Positions 1 through 11,500 of a stretch of 64,000 nt of DNA are shown here, one piece after another. Origin of the DNA: Tomocerus qinae (Eukaryota; Arthropoda; Collembola; Entomobryomorpha; Tomoceridae); the NCBI GenBank assembly GCA_020055645.1, contig CM034546.1, positions 93,620,001 to 93,684,000 on the forward strand, in the 5' to 3' direction. Positions within the stretch are counted from its first letter, which is position 1. Every line of letters begins with the position of its first letter. The translations under genes and the position numbers were made by a program. Under the pieces are notes generated by a model. That model saw only the letters and a list, made by a program, of their open reading frames with translations. It was not told the DNA's origin and ran no database searches.

Positions 1-1499
1 AAAATTAACAGATTTGGACGTGCTTTACGATATGCTGTTCGGTATCATAATAAGCACTCAACACCGGAATCGGTGCAGCGATTATGTAATAACATTAGAA
101 ACATTCCGTACCATATATTTGGCGAGCATGCAAAATGTGAAGATAGTTATTGTACTGACGAGAGAAAAAAAGAAATAAATGAAGTAATTTCTCTCTCAAA
201 AACCAAATTGTGGGACCATCTATTGGAAATTGTCAATCGAACCGCAGACTTGTCACCTAGAATAATTCATAATATCACAAGCAACAGAGCTGAAGGATTT
301 ATGAGACTAAATATTTGTGTGGAAAACGCTTAAATGTATATCAAAGAGGTGGCTATAATACACGTGTAATAGCAGCCGGTTTGTCCTACACTTCTGGGGC
401 AGGTTTTTATGCCAAAGCATTTAAAAGTGTTGAAAACAGAAGCCCCGGATTGATTTGGAAGAAATCGAAACAAGACAGCTTCAGATCTAGGAAGTCGAAG
501 ATAAATCGAAAAAAACTTTATTTTGGTGACAAGGGTAAGCGTTTATCACTGAACGATCCAGATTATGGACCAAACTCAGCCGATGTAGACTTGGAACCAG
601 CAACAATTGCTATACGGATACAGGATAAGATGGCCGAACTACAAGTTGACAAAGCTGCACAACACAATATAGAACGACAAACTATAGGGCAATCCGCAAA
701 TCATTTATGGTTTCACTACAAGAAAAACAGAATTTCAGCGTCATTTGCAGGCCGGATATTCAGACTCAAAGACAAAACAAATAATTCGTCAATAATTAAG
801 GATATGCTAAGACCGGATCCCAAACTGCAGAAGCTTGACTCTATGAAACATGGCAGTTCAACAGAAGGAGAAGCTAAAAGAATGTATACAGAAATCACAG
901 GCAATGTTGTCACCGAATGTGGTGTCTTTGTGTCAACAGAGAATGGGATTTTGGCGGCTTCCCCTGACGGTTTGATAGGTACAGACGGAATTTTAGAAGT
1001 AAAATGTCCAAGTTCCATGATAGGTCATGATCCTACAACTTTGCCTTCTATCATGTGTTCACCATATTTGGAGTATGACAAAAACAAAAAATTAGTTTTA
1101 AAAAAGAATCATTGTTATTACAAGCAGATTATTATGCAGCTTTATGTGGCAAATCGAAAATGGTGTGATTTTTTAGTATATTCTTTTAAGATAGAAAATG
1201 GGTTACATGTTCCATTCACTCCCTTCATTCAAAGAATCGAAAGAAATCAAGAGACTGACCAATTGTGGAAAGACATGTACTCAAAGTTTATAAAATTTTA
1301 CACAGAAGATCTGGGTCCTGAAATCGTTGATTCTAGAATGAAACGTAACATGCCCATCCGACAACCTAAATATCGTCAGTATGCTATCAATAAAGTCCCA
1401 TCTACAACTGATGCAAGCAGCGATATTGTGCCCGATGAAAGTAACGTCATACCACTTAATGTGAGTAGTCAGTATGCTATAACTATCAATAAAACGTAA
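1..1499 (+). pseudogene. YqaJ-type nuclease gene of a mobile-element-like family, 5' end outside window, looks broken
   Basis: The open reading begins at the window edge with a region that includes a His/Cys patch (IPYHIFGEH, then C-x5-C). It resembles the part that precedes YqaJ in multicopy arthropod genes annotated as Mutator-like transposase plus YqaJ; that link is from memory. The larger block (about 315-1499) is a YqaJ domain: a glycine-rich HGSSTEGEA motif, SPDGL, then LEVKCP, giving the D...ExK metal-binding signature of lambda-exonuclease-fold nucleases, and a YYKQIIMQLYV motif with the expected glutamine. So the nuclease core residues are present. The coding region lies in more than one frame, so this copy looks broken, with about one break. 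An AATAAA at 1488-1493 overlaps its last codons. The DEDDh exonuclease gene faces it tail to tail. Terminal repeats were not visible, so the superfamily is uncertain. Confidence 0.7.
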
Positions 1500-1765
1500 T
1501 ATTAGTTTATTATAGTATTATGCACAATTATTGAAAGTGGTTTATCTGGCTGAGAGCAGTAGATTGAAACCAACATGTGAGTAGTCAGTAAGCTATAACT
1601 ATCAATTAAATATGCAATTGTGCTATTGTAGTATTATTCATAATTGTTTTAAAGTGTAAGCGGCTTATCCGGCTGAGAGCAGTAGATTGAAACCTACATG
1701 TGAGTAGTCAGTAAGTTATAACTATCAATTAAATGTGTAATCAATTTTGTAGTATTATTTATGCA
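1461..1765 (+). repeat. Tandem repeat of the 3' end of the YqaJ gene (2.5 copies, 116-123 bp unit)
   Basis: The block starting GTGAGTAGTCAGTA recurs at 1461, 1577 and 1700. Each copy carries the CTATAACTATCAAT stretch that encodes the gene's C-terminus, and the first two end with GGCTGAGAGCAGTAGATTG. Copies differ by small indels and substitutions, and only the first keeps AATAAA. The third copy fades out near 1765. It therefore duplicates the end of the coding region plus 3' flank. Confidence 0.85.
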
Positions 1766-1825
1766 TTGAATGTAAAATATAAAATGTTTATTGGAATATT
1801 CAAATATTATTTACATTGAAACCAA

Positions 1826-3302
1826 TTATTCCCAATCATCTTCATCGTTGCCAACAGGCATCTGCAGTGATCCCCCGAACTCAAAATTGTCCAATCTTAC
1901 ATTGTCATAATGACCGATTTGATTCCTGACTACTTTTTGTTTTGTTACACTACCAGATTTATTTTCTTTAAGGATGCAGTTACATGTATCCCACTTGACA
2001 AATTTCGTTGATTTTTTCTTTGAATAGCGATATTCATCAAAAGCTGGGCATTCAAATCGTTTTTTATCAGGATAGGCGGCTTTAAATGCCAACATCTTCT
2101 TCCAGCACAGTACGGTAACCCGGGCGTCTCTAATGGCTGAATGATGTTCTTTTCCGTCCGGATTGATCTGTGCGTTTTTTCCAAGGAAATGTAATGTCAA
2201 ATCTCCCAAGCTAATAGGATCGTTATTTTCATCCCTAAAGAACATTTGCATTTCTGTGACATCTGGATGGGATATTTCTAGTGTTTTTAAGTCATTTTTT
2301 ATGGAAAACCCAATCACTTCTTTTCCTAGTAGACACTTCTCCAATAAAGGTTTTACCTGCATTTACAATAAAAATCGTTTAGTTGATTTCCTCATTTCAG
2401 TATACACAACGAAAAAATGTTATTTCACATCACATAAACTCTTACAGTGTCGTAGCTGAATCCTTTTTCAAGAAGTTGTTTGTCGATGCCAGTAAAATGT
2501 GTATTGAATCTGCATACATTTTGTTGATTGATTACAGCCCAAAATAATAGATTCCAATGCTTGTCTACAACTGCAATCGTCCCTGCAATTGGTTTGTGGG
2601 TACCCCCCTCTGTAACGTTTTCCGTGTCTAAAAAGACTTCCTTACAACGAGCTATCATATCACCTTTATATATTAATTGCACCTATACGTAATAATAACG
2701 ACATTTATAAGTAAATTTGATGTGGTTACTTCATTTATCTGCATTTTATTAATTAAGAATTATTAAATCATAAATTTTGCTGGTTTAATAAAAACTATTA
2801 CCCCTGAAAATGCCGGAGCTGCATCGAAAGGTGGCGCACTCACGTGTACGTTTCTTTGTACTGCACTCGCTCCCACCCCCGAACAACCATGCTTTTCTCC
2901 AGATTTTTTCTGCGAGTAATCAGTCTTTCTTCCAGGATCTTCCGCGTAACCATGCTTTTGTCCAGACTTCTCTTGCTTCATTTTCGATATTTTTCGATGT
3001 GTTTGATTTTTTATTGCCGTTAGCTCAGCCTCGGTACATGTGGATTTATTCACCATTTCCATTGATAATGAAAAGAACTCGGTTGTAGACAGATTTGAAA
3101 TTTGGGCCATCAATTTCTTCTGTAATAAAATAATATTTATATAACGTAATTCCTAGTGCAAAATCAACATTGGCCAATCACAAAGTAGTAATTTTGAATT
3201 TTAAATATATTAATAATTTACTACACTTACCACATTGTCACTCAAGGGAGGTGATGTAACTTGACGCTTAGTTCCGTCTTTGTCACACAATCTCAAATCC
3301 AT
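1826..3302 (-). CDS. DEDDh 3'-5' exonuclease, REXO4-like (four exons)
   Basis: Four exons, all joined in phase 0: 3302-3231, 3119-2802, 2682-2446, 2356-1826, giving 385 residues. Every junction has GT/AG. The N-terminal 130 residues are Lys/Gly/His-rich with a short repeat (KSGQKHG, KSGEKHG) and no recognised domain. The rest is an RNase-T-like exonuclease domain: FLDTEN (D149, E151), KNDL (D231) and HHSAIRDAR (H281, D286), which supplies all five DEDDh catalytic residues. This is the layout of REXO4/ISG20-type RNases, which trim RNA 3' ends. A minus-strand AATAAA lies at 1792-1787, just past the stop. The promoter side has an E-box and a DRE word. It is either a host gene or a passenger of the neighbouring element; multicopy status would decide. 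No frame damage was seen. Confidence 0.72.
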
Positions 3303-3416
3303 TTTTATTCTTGGCAATTATTCCCTAACCTCAAATCGAAAATCACTTTTGACAAAACAGAAACGAACAGATCTGTAGTTTATTTACTACTATTTCCTAT
3401 TCGCGCCACGTGCACA

Positions 3417-3444
3417 GCAAAGACACTCAAATAATCTATCGATA
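3417..3444. promoter_or_regulatory. CACGTG E-box and exact DRE word TATCGATA upstream of the exonuclease gene
   Basis: CACGTG occupies 3417-3422 and TATCGATA 3437-3444, 115-142 bp upstream of the exonuclease start codon. TATCGATA is the binding word of insect DREF/BEAF proteins at housekeeping promoters. Both words are palindromic, so no strand is assigned. Function is inferred from position. Confidence 0.45.
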
Positions 3445-5059
3445 CCATAGGCGTGCTTTTAACCGAGATTTAGCCTCATTGGCAATTTTTACAGGAGCAA
3501 GTCAGCTCAACCTTAAATGAAATCTTTTTGCATTAAATTGGGAGAGAATTTAAAAAAAATCTTCTTTTCCCATATGCACCACGAAATTATAGCTTTTTTC
3601 GTTGGCATCTTGTGTACTAATGGTAATAATAGTGCTAGGATAAGTATTAGATTCATGATTCATGACCTGAGCTGATGAGAGAGTTGGTGAGGTGACGTGA
3701 ATGCTAAGAAATGTAAACGCAGATCGAAAAGACACGGGGAATCCTCACATAAATGTGTAACTTTCTTCAAATGTGTTTTATAAGTGACCTATTACTATAC
3801 CTACTGGTTAGCTTACAATTTACCATGCCTGTAGTTCGACAAAAATCTATGAAGTGCACACTTTTACCTATATAACTATAACACACATCGATATCATTAC
3901 TGGACTGCATCGTGCACTTTGCATTAAAAAGGTGTCTACAGACAGACATAATCTAATACCTACTTAATGGAAAGGAAGAGAGAAGCAACCGTCGTCCCGT
4001 CCTGCACATCAATTACTCACAATATTTTATTGATGACTCTTGCCAACTGGCTCTATTACTTTACCTAATGTTATCATGTCTTTGGTAAGATTTGAAAATA
4101 CAAATAATCGTTTGTGTATCAAAATTATATGGTTTTTCTATTCAGACAAATAATGCATAACACAATAACGCATGGGAATTATGAAACAAAGTAGGATTCT
4201 GTATATCTTTCAGTAAGACCATTTTTAGGTATTGGATAATTGAATATTTAACCGCTTCAATTTATCCTACTTCCGAAAATAAATGTTATCAAGGGATGCA
4301 ATTACTCATTTCTGTTTGTTTTTCGTGATTGTTTGTATTTGTATCAGTTACGTGGGCATTAAATGTAATAGTCACGAACACAGAGATCGTCATGAGTGGC
4401 TAATTTGCAGAAAGGAAAGAAACGAAGCTATAAGAGTTATTGACAGTCTGTTTAGTGAGATCATTGCATCATATCCGCTTTTCTTGTTTGTATACGATTC
4501 CTTGTGATTAAAGATCTTTTTATTGTTTCTTGATTACATTTATATTTCTTGACTTGGTCTGGTTAGTTGTCTATTTATCTCACACATGTGTGGTATGTAT
4601 CACCCAAGAATCACTTTTCTATCTGATTTGTTACATTCATTACTATGTAGTTGGCTATCAAGTTGATGTGAACGTATTCGATAATCTCAATGTGTCTGTT
4701 TAAGTGTGATTGTACCTATCTCCTTATAGTATGGAATATGGATTGATAGTGAGTGGGAAGATCAAGTCGAGACAATAATTCGCAAAGAAAAGAGACTTGA
4801 ACATGACTTGGAGTAATCAGAAAGGAAATTAATGCTTAAGCTGTAAATTATCCAATTTTGCTAAAGTCAAATTCTACAATCTGTACGTATCTGCAGTAGG
4901 TACGATCATTTCTGATTGTCAGTCAGCTATTAGCTATCTGTATAATATTTTATTTTCATTTCGTTCTCTGCAAACGCTTTTACAATTAGTAGGGGAAGAG
5001 AAAGGATGAAAGGAAGAGAGTTCCGTTTCTGTACTTCTTCCCTACACTCTTCAACCCTT
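3445..5059. other. Intergenic, no convincing gene
   Basis: AT-rich sequence. The one ORF with protein-like features is listed separately at 4283. I see no RNA gene, element ends or repeats. Confidence 0.5.
4283..4825 (+). CDS. Possible small membrane or secreted protein, two exons (uncertain)
   Basis: An ORF from 4283 starts with a hydrophobic stretch (FCLFFVIVCICISYVGI) followed by a charged segment rich in Arg, Glu and His. A plausible donor in phase 0 (GTATAC near 4490) and acceptor (CTCCTTATAG near 4731) would add a charged, Trp-containing tail (IDSEWEDQVE) ending in TAA at about 4825, about 100 residues in total. No family is recognised. Length and composition are within what chance allows in AT-rich DNA. 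Confidence 0.2.
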
Positions 5060-5094
5060 TATAAACAGCTCGCAATCTTAGATTTGACATCAGT
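5060..5094 (+). promoter_or_regulatory. Core promoter of Tweedle gene 1 (TATA + Inr)
   Basis: TATAAA at 5060-5065 is followed 30 bp later by TCAGT (5090-5094), the arthropod initiator. The spacing is canonical, and the same CATCAGTT context recurs at the second Tweedle gene. The predicted 5' UTR is about 140 bp. Confidence 0.7.
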
Positions 5095-5231
5095 TCGTCA
5101 TTCGTTTCCCATTTAGTCTCCTACAGTACCACTTGAGTCAGAAAACTATTGAAAATTAAACGTTTTTTACACAAAAACAAACTTCGTTGTTAATTTGTGA
5201 AATTTTGGCAACTTTTCTAAAACCACTGAAA

Positions 5232-6379
5232 ATGAAGGTTCTTCTTGTAAGTTTCTGATACACAGATTCAGTATCATCATTCAAAATAGATACAAAACAA
5301 ACAAATCTGACTGATTTTATTCATTTTACACAGATATTTGCGTCTGCAATTGCAGTCACATCTGCCGGAATAGCAGGTTTTGGTGGACAAGGCTTCAATG
5401 GTAATCAAGGAGGGTATAGTGGATCCGGTGGGGGTGGATTCAGAGGAGGATCTAACGGAGGATTCGGAGGAAATGGTGGCCTTTTCAATGGAGGAGGAGG
5501 TGGTGGAGGTGGAGGCGGTGGTGGATTTTCTGATGGCGGAAATGGTAACATTTTTTACAAAATATTTATTACAAAGTATCTACTAAATTATTTTGTGTAA
5601 CTAATAAAACTTTCTGATTCGTGTAGGCGGTGGTGGAAGAATTCTGAAATTTGTGAGCGTGCATGTTGGCCCAGAGGTTTGAATTTATAAATTACAAGGA
5701 TTTTTTAAAATAATTTTGTGAAAATAATATCAACATGCATATTTTTCTTAGGAGCCCCAGAATTTAGCCCCAAGGATAATCCGTGCAGGAGGAGCCCCCG
5801 ATACTCAGTATGTGATTCTAATTGTTATTGTTAATTTTCCTTGTAATTTTAGTTACTTGTGTTAAAAATGAGGATAACTGTTTGAACTCTTTAGCTACAA
5901 CATAATTTTCGTGAAAGCCCCGTCACAAACTAACCAACAGCAGACAGAAGTTGAAATTCCTAGTGGCCCAGAGCAAAAGACTTTGGTAAGTAGTTTTAAT
6001 GGAATTCCTCAAGTTATATGACAAAATAAAAGCAGAAAATGTAATAACCAATCCATTAATATAGGTCTATGTCCTGCTGAAGAAGCCTGAAGAGAATGCC
6101 AACAATGTTAAAATCAGGGCACCGGCTCCAACTAGACCTTCCAAGCCTGAGGTAACCAAATCTATTATATTTATTTTAGAAATGATAATTTTTATATGCT
6201 TACTAATGTTAATTTTGGATTAGGTCTTCTTCATTCGCTACAAGAACCCAGGAGGTGGTGCTGGAAATAATGGAGGTGGAGTTGGTGATGGATCTGGTGA
6301 TGCTGGATTCGGAAATGGAAATATTGGTTTTGGAAACTCAGGCTCTACAGGATCTCTATCTTCATCTTATGGTCCATAA
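5232..6379 (+). CDS. Twdl: Tweedle-family (DUF243) cuticle protein 1
   Basis: Seven exons: 5232-5246, 5334-5544, 5627-5676, 5752-5807, 5895-5985, 6065-6151, 6224-6379; 221 residues in consistent phase. Residues 1-5 come from a tiny first exon and continue into a hydrophobic signal peptide. Then follow a Gly-rich linker, the four Tweedle blocks (KFVSVHVGPE, YNIIFVKAP, VYVLLKKP, VFFIRYK) and a Gly/Asn-rich tail ending SYGP. Tweedle proteins are secreted structural proteins of insect cuticle that bind chitin and affect body shape. The third intron starts GTTTGA, a weak but legal donor. An AATAAA lies at 6529-6534. It is the first of three same-strand paralogs over 9.5 kb. Confidence 0.92.
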
Positions 6380-9196
6380 GTGTACAAGAGTAATGATTTG
6401 ATTCTCACTCACCATTTTAGTTTTCCTTGTTCCTTTATCTAAGTTTAGAGTTTGACTGAATATCTTTATACATAAAATACCACTCAAATATTACATTTTA
6501 GTCTATAAATGCACCGTTTATGAATTGCAATAAATAAATTACCACAAACCAGTTAAAGACCTTTATATCTTATCGAAGGGACATTTATTCCTGTCAACCA
6601 TTTTAATTATATTATGAGGTATCATCTTACTAGCCAGCATCAATTACAATGACTATAATCTACTGTTTTGATCAACCCATAATAATATATATAAAAATGT
6701 GCATACACTCCTGATGAAAAGAATCCACAACTGTCTTCTGAACTAATTGCACCAACGGACAACTTACACTTTATTCCGAATAGATTAGTAAATTGAACTT
6801 CAAGGATATATTTTTCTAAAAATCCAAACCCCCACTATAAAATATTCTGCAGAAAAAACAACATGCTTTTGTTAAGTATTTTGTGTATGCAGTAAATTCG
6901 GAGTTGATTTGGGAAATGGGAAGTCGGCTAATACTAATAAGCAACAATTTCAATCGGTAATCGGTGGTATTATAAATATACTGAGTATGTCTAGGTGTCT
7001 TCGAAGATGTTATGAAAGAACATTAATGCACTTATTTAATGTGACTGTATGAGAGGCTGCCAATGAAAACTATGACAGTGAGCATCTAGCTTAAAATAAA
7101 TTAAAATGGATCTCATAAAAGGAACCCATTGAGTTAAATTAAGTATATATATTATTATTAATTAATTCTGTTACAGAACATTGTCTACCTGTATAAGCGA
7201 AAAGTTTCACACACGTAACGTAAATACATACTAATACCTATAGATAAATAGTAGTGAAAAAGACATTTTCGTTATTCCGAACAAAATACTATTAACTTTG
7301 AACAGAATATTTATATTGCATTGCGGGTTACTATTTACATACACATTAGTTCATATATAATGTACGCTTGCTCATTTCATTTCAAAGCTTCAACATTCAT
7401 GCCATAGATAGACACATGCGACAAAGGAACCAATATTTTTATATACCTAGACTAGACTAGACTAGACGATAGCAGATAGTTATTTATAATTCATAGCGTG
7501 ATATTTTTCATGATTTAGCTTTGACTGAACAGCATCGATCTTTTTTAAAGACACACATATTTCTAAAGATCAAAGAAGTTTTAAGGTTGCCCATTTTTGT
7601 ACCAGTTGCCCTTAGGGTCGCTTGTGCAACTGAAATGGGCATAGAAGAGCCATTGACCAGCTCCATATTAAAAGTATATTTGATCCTTATCTGTAAATAG
7701 TATCATAATACTAAATAAGTCTTTACCTATAAATAAAAATATAGTAAGTAGTTCACCAATATGTGGTCACTGTGGTGTGGTCTATGAAAAGAAACACAGG
7801 TGCTACATATATTACAGGTATATTATAATGTCGACGTGTACCTTGCTTGGATGGATGCATCGGTACATCTACATATTAGTAATTGCTCCACATTTGTCAG
7901 ACAATGGATTACCTCACTGCTGTGTGTTGACTCTTGACTGTAATGACGGTGAATTCCTTAGGATCCAGTTTGTCGTATTTGCAGTATACATATTATAATT
8001 CTATGTATCCCGACATTAGTATAAAAATGTACTAATCTCAACTCAACCTGTATCCGTGTAATGTAATATACTATGTAGTTTATTGTTTACAGGAAAATAA
8101 TTATTCGAACAAGTTTTTCTAGAAAAACTTCGTTTTCTGATTAACATTATCTCCATTAATTATAAGTGACATAACATGCAGTGAATGAAGAATCCTCCAA
8201 GCTATTTAAAACATTCAGATGCAACTCCTAATGAATGAGCGCGTATGCTACCTCGACAATTGTTAAACAATTATCAGCAGCGATGAAGGATGGCTTTATT
8301 TTAGTGAATTTTGACATAACATGAATCTGACATAATTGTTGACGGTGGGGACTAATTGACTATAATAATACCTGTATTCACAATGCGGTAAATCAAAGAA
8401 TTGAAAAGACATTACAACCACAAGTCTATACACATTATATCTACATCTTATGCTTTACAACTTTTGCAATTTGTAGTGCCTGTCAGGTTACGTATTTCAT
8501 TGTTGGTGTTGATGTGAAAATTAAAGCTTAAATTATATTTGTACTCTCACTCGCTAACAACAATAATTGCTGGCTATATTGTGCTTAATTTTATGTGCAT
8601 GCATAACCTAAGTGGATTAGTTACTATTACTAACTGAAAATTTGCATTAGAATATGCAAATTTTTGATCATGTAATGATGATGATTTTGGAATTACACAC
8701 GGGTTATCAGGTTTTATTCAAACAAGCGGCTCGATGTAGGTAAATTCTCGTGAGTAAGCCGATCTTTTCATCTTTGTTGAATATTTGATTATGTTTCAGA
8801 GCCAATAATATATGCGATGTTTGTGTTGCTGGTAATAGGTACTTTGTTTTTACCATTCTCTTCCGAGACACTTCCTTAAGAAAGATAGGTAAAATATGAC
8901 TACTCCTACACCATAATACATTTGTAATTGTGTGTATCTGAGATGTGATGGAGCCATATAACCTTAAGTACACGTTAACCGAGTCAACAGCATACTGATA
9001 AGGCTGAAGTCAACTCGTTTTGCTCTTCTCATGTTTGAACATTTGCTTTACTTGACATTTTTATGCGTTATGTCTTATTGTTAGACAAGCAAGTAAAAAC
9101 AGTAGAAGCCACAAGCTAATAATGCTCTGGTGATTTGTACTAGAATGCATGCAAAACTCGAAACAACTTTTTGCCCATTTTATTTCTTTTCTCTGG
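6380..9196. other. Spacer between Tweedle genes 1 and 2
   Basis: 2.8 kb of AT-rich sequence after the 3' UTR of Tweedle 1 (poly(A) signal 6529). It holds a short (ACTAG)n run near 7450. No exon with Tweedle blocks, RNA gene or element ends were found. Confidence 0.5.
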
Positions 9197-9233
9197 TATA
9201 TAAGCCTGAAAAGTCTCTGATCAAATCATCAGT
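9197..9233 (+). promoter_or_regulatory. Core promoter of Tweedle gene 2 (TATA + Inr)
   Basis: TATATAAG at 9197-9204 and TCAGT at 9229-9233 have the same 30-bp spacing (measured from TATAAG) as Tweedle 1 and share the CATCAGTT initiator context. Confidence 0.7.
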
Positions 9234-9310
9234 TTGCCTACAGCTTCACAACAAAGCAAAACAAACAATTCTTTTTTCAAATCTCACACTTCAAACTCCT
9301 TCAGAAAACC

Positions 9311-10588
9311 ATGAAGACTTTTTTGGTTTGTTCAAAATTCTAAATCCATCTCTTACCTTCAAAAATATTGGTTTTCAAATTGCCCAGTGAGTCTAAAAAT
9401 AAAATTCGTATTTTTGCAGGTTATCTCCTGTGCATTTGCTGTAGCATCTGCAGGATTCGCTAACTTTGGTGGTGGAAGCGGTGGAGGTTCCAATACCTTT
9501 GGCGGTGGAAATAACGGAGGAGGATACAGCGGTGGTGGAAACAACGGAGGAGGATACAGCGGTGGTGGCGGAAACTCCTTCGGAGGTTCTGGCTTCGGAA
9601 GTGGTGGAGGCGGATTCAGCTCCTTCGGAGGCGGAAACAGTGGAAGTGGAGGTTCCGGATTCGGAAGTGGAGGCTCTGGATTCGGAAGCGGAGCTTCTGG
9701 ATTCGGAAGTGGAGGTTCTGGATTTGGAGGTGGCGCTGGAGGTGGATCCGGAGGTGGTCAAGTCAGGCGATTCGTTTCTGTCCATGTTGGTAGGTGTTAT
9801 AAGTGAATACAAATATTAATTTCAGATACGATCCTACAATAGTGCTAACAACAATACTGTTTATACCTATGATAGGTCCAGAAGAACCAGTTGATGCTGC
9901 AGCCAAAACCATCCGTGTTCCAGGTGGAGGAGACAAACAGTTGAGTTTTGTTTAAATCAATTTTATACTTTTTTGAATCTTGAAGAGTCGATACTGATCT
10001 TTTACACCTTTTTCTAGCTACAACATAATCTTCGTAAAGGCCCCATCTTCTTCCAGCAGCCAACAAACTGAGGTTATTTTGCCTGAACAACCCCAACAAA
10101 AGAATCTCGTTTATGTATTGCTTAAGAAAGCCGAAGCTTCCGGTAAGTTATCTCTAAAATATATTATTTAGTACAAAATGTAGTCCAGAGTTCAGACTTT
10201 TATTATTAGAAAATGTTTCATTTCAATCTCATTTTTCAGACAATGTCAGAATTCGTGGACCCGCACCAACTCAACCCTCCAAGGTAAAAAATCCTTCCTT
10301 CACGATCTCCCTCTGCGAAATTGAGTCGTATAAAATGTGTATTAAATTCTTTATTCTCTGGTTTTCTAGCCCGAAGTCTTCTTCATTCGTTACAAGAACA
10401 ACAACGCCGGAGGTGCTGGAGGTGCCGGTGGAGCTGGAGGTGCTGGTGGCTCTTCAGTTGGTGGTGGAAGTGGATTCGGAGGCTCCGGTATTGGAGGATC
10501 TTCTTTCGGAGGCTCCTCATTTGGTGGTTCCTCTTTCGGAGGATCATCCGGCGGGAACTCCCTTTCCTCTTCCTATGGTGCCCCTTGA
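9311..10588 (+). CDS. Twdl: Tweedle-family (DUF243) cuticle protein 2, glycine-rich
   Basis: Six exons: 9311-9325, 9420-9789, 9876-9939, 10018-10142, 10240-10283, 10370-10588; 278 residues. The five-codon first exon joins a signal peptide (VISCAFAVASAG). About 100 residues of Gly/Ser/Phe repeats (GSGGSGFGSG type) follow, then the Tweedle blocks RRFVSVHVG, YNIIFVKAP, LVYVLLKK and VFFIRYK, and a second Gly/Ser/Phe-rich tail ending SSYGAP. Two introns have weak donors (GTTTGT, GTTGAG). The Gly-rich coding region also reads open in other frames and on the other strand, which is a composition artefact. An AATAAA lies at 10795-10800. A secreted cuticle structural role follows from the family. Confidence 0.92.
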
Positions 10589-11500
10589 AAAAGATCTCAA
10601 CTTTAAGATAGCTGCACTACTTATAACTATAGTCCAGATATCGAAATGTTTCAGTTTTGATTTCCTCTCATTTCCGTTTCCTATCTGACAATGAGCTTAG
10701 TATTAGCTTGATATTCGCTGTTGTCTTATGCAAACTGTCACTTTTGTTCCTTCCTAGTCATATACATGTAGCATTTCTATATGTACTCGCGATAAATAAA
10801 CACTCTAACTAACTGCATTAATTCGTGACTAAAACTTGAATGATTATTTAAATATCTTCATAATCACAACAAAGTACTCCTGATAATACATGGCAGCTCA
10901 AAGTTTCATACCTTATAAGTGTATATGCATACCAACAGTGCATGCCTCATAAGTATCATTTTTGGCATATTTGTAACTTCAATAGTTTTTCACCGTACAA
11001 AAAGCGTTCATCACTCGACCATCAGAGTACAATATTATGTAAGAAATTTATAAAACTATGAATCCAATTTCAAAACGTAAATTATAATACGCCAGCAGTA
11101 CCTATCATTTGATGTTTGATTTGTTATGTTGGGATTCCCTTTCCTATTAAGATTGAATTGATCTAGGGCGACAATCATAGCCTCCTCCCTTTTCAGATAT
11201 ATTTTAATAGCTAGACCTGGCCATTAATAGGTAATGACCCATTAAGTGGAATCAGAGCACAATCCATAGTGATATTCCAGGATGTAGGCTAAAAGTCTAT
11301 ACTGTTGTTCCTGTAGAAGGTCCGAGTATATTAAGAAGGATAAAATATTCATACTGTCATTTAACCCTATTCTGGTACAAGTAATACTTTTTGTTTTCTA
11401 AGACACGCATTGCCCTCCAGAATTATACAAATAAAATGTACAAAGCAAATGATTGATCAATGTATTTTATAAGCTCCTTTTGACAATTTAAACGGTTGAA
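10589..11500. other. Intergenic between Tweedle 2 and chemoreceptor
   Basis: Contains the Tweedle 2 3' UTR to about 10820. The remainder is AT-rich with no gene recognised. Confidence 0.5.

Noticed and set aside
9393-9819. Long open frames on both strands overlapping Tweedle 2, rich in Ser/Thr/Glu/Pro
   Set aside because: They are out-of-frame and antisense readings of the Gly/Ser repeat region. The Tweedle frame has splice sites, signal peptide and conserved blocks.
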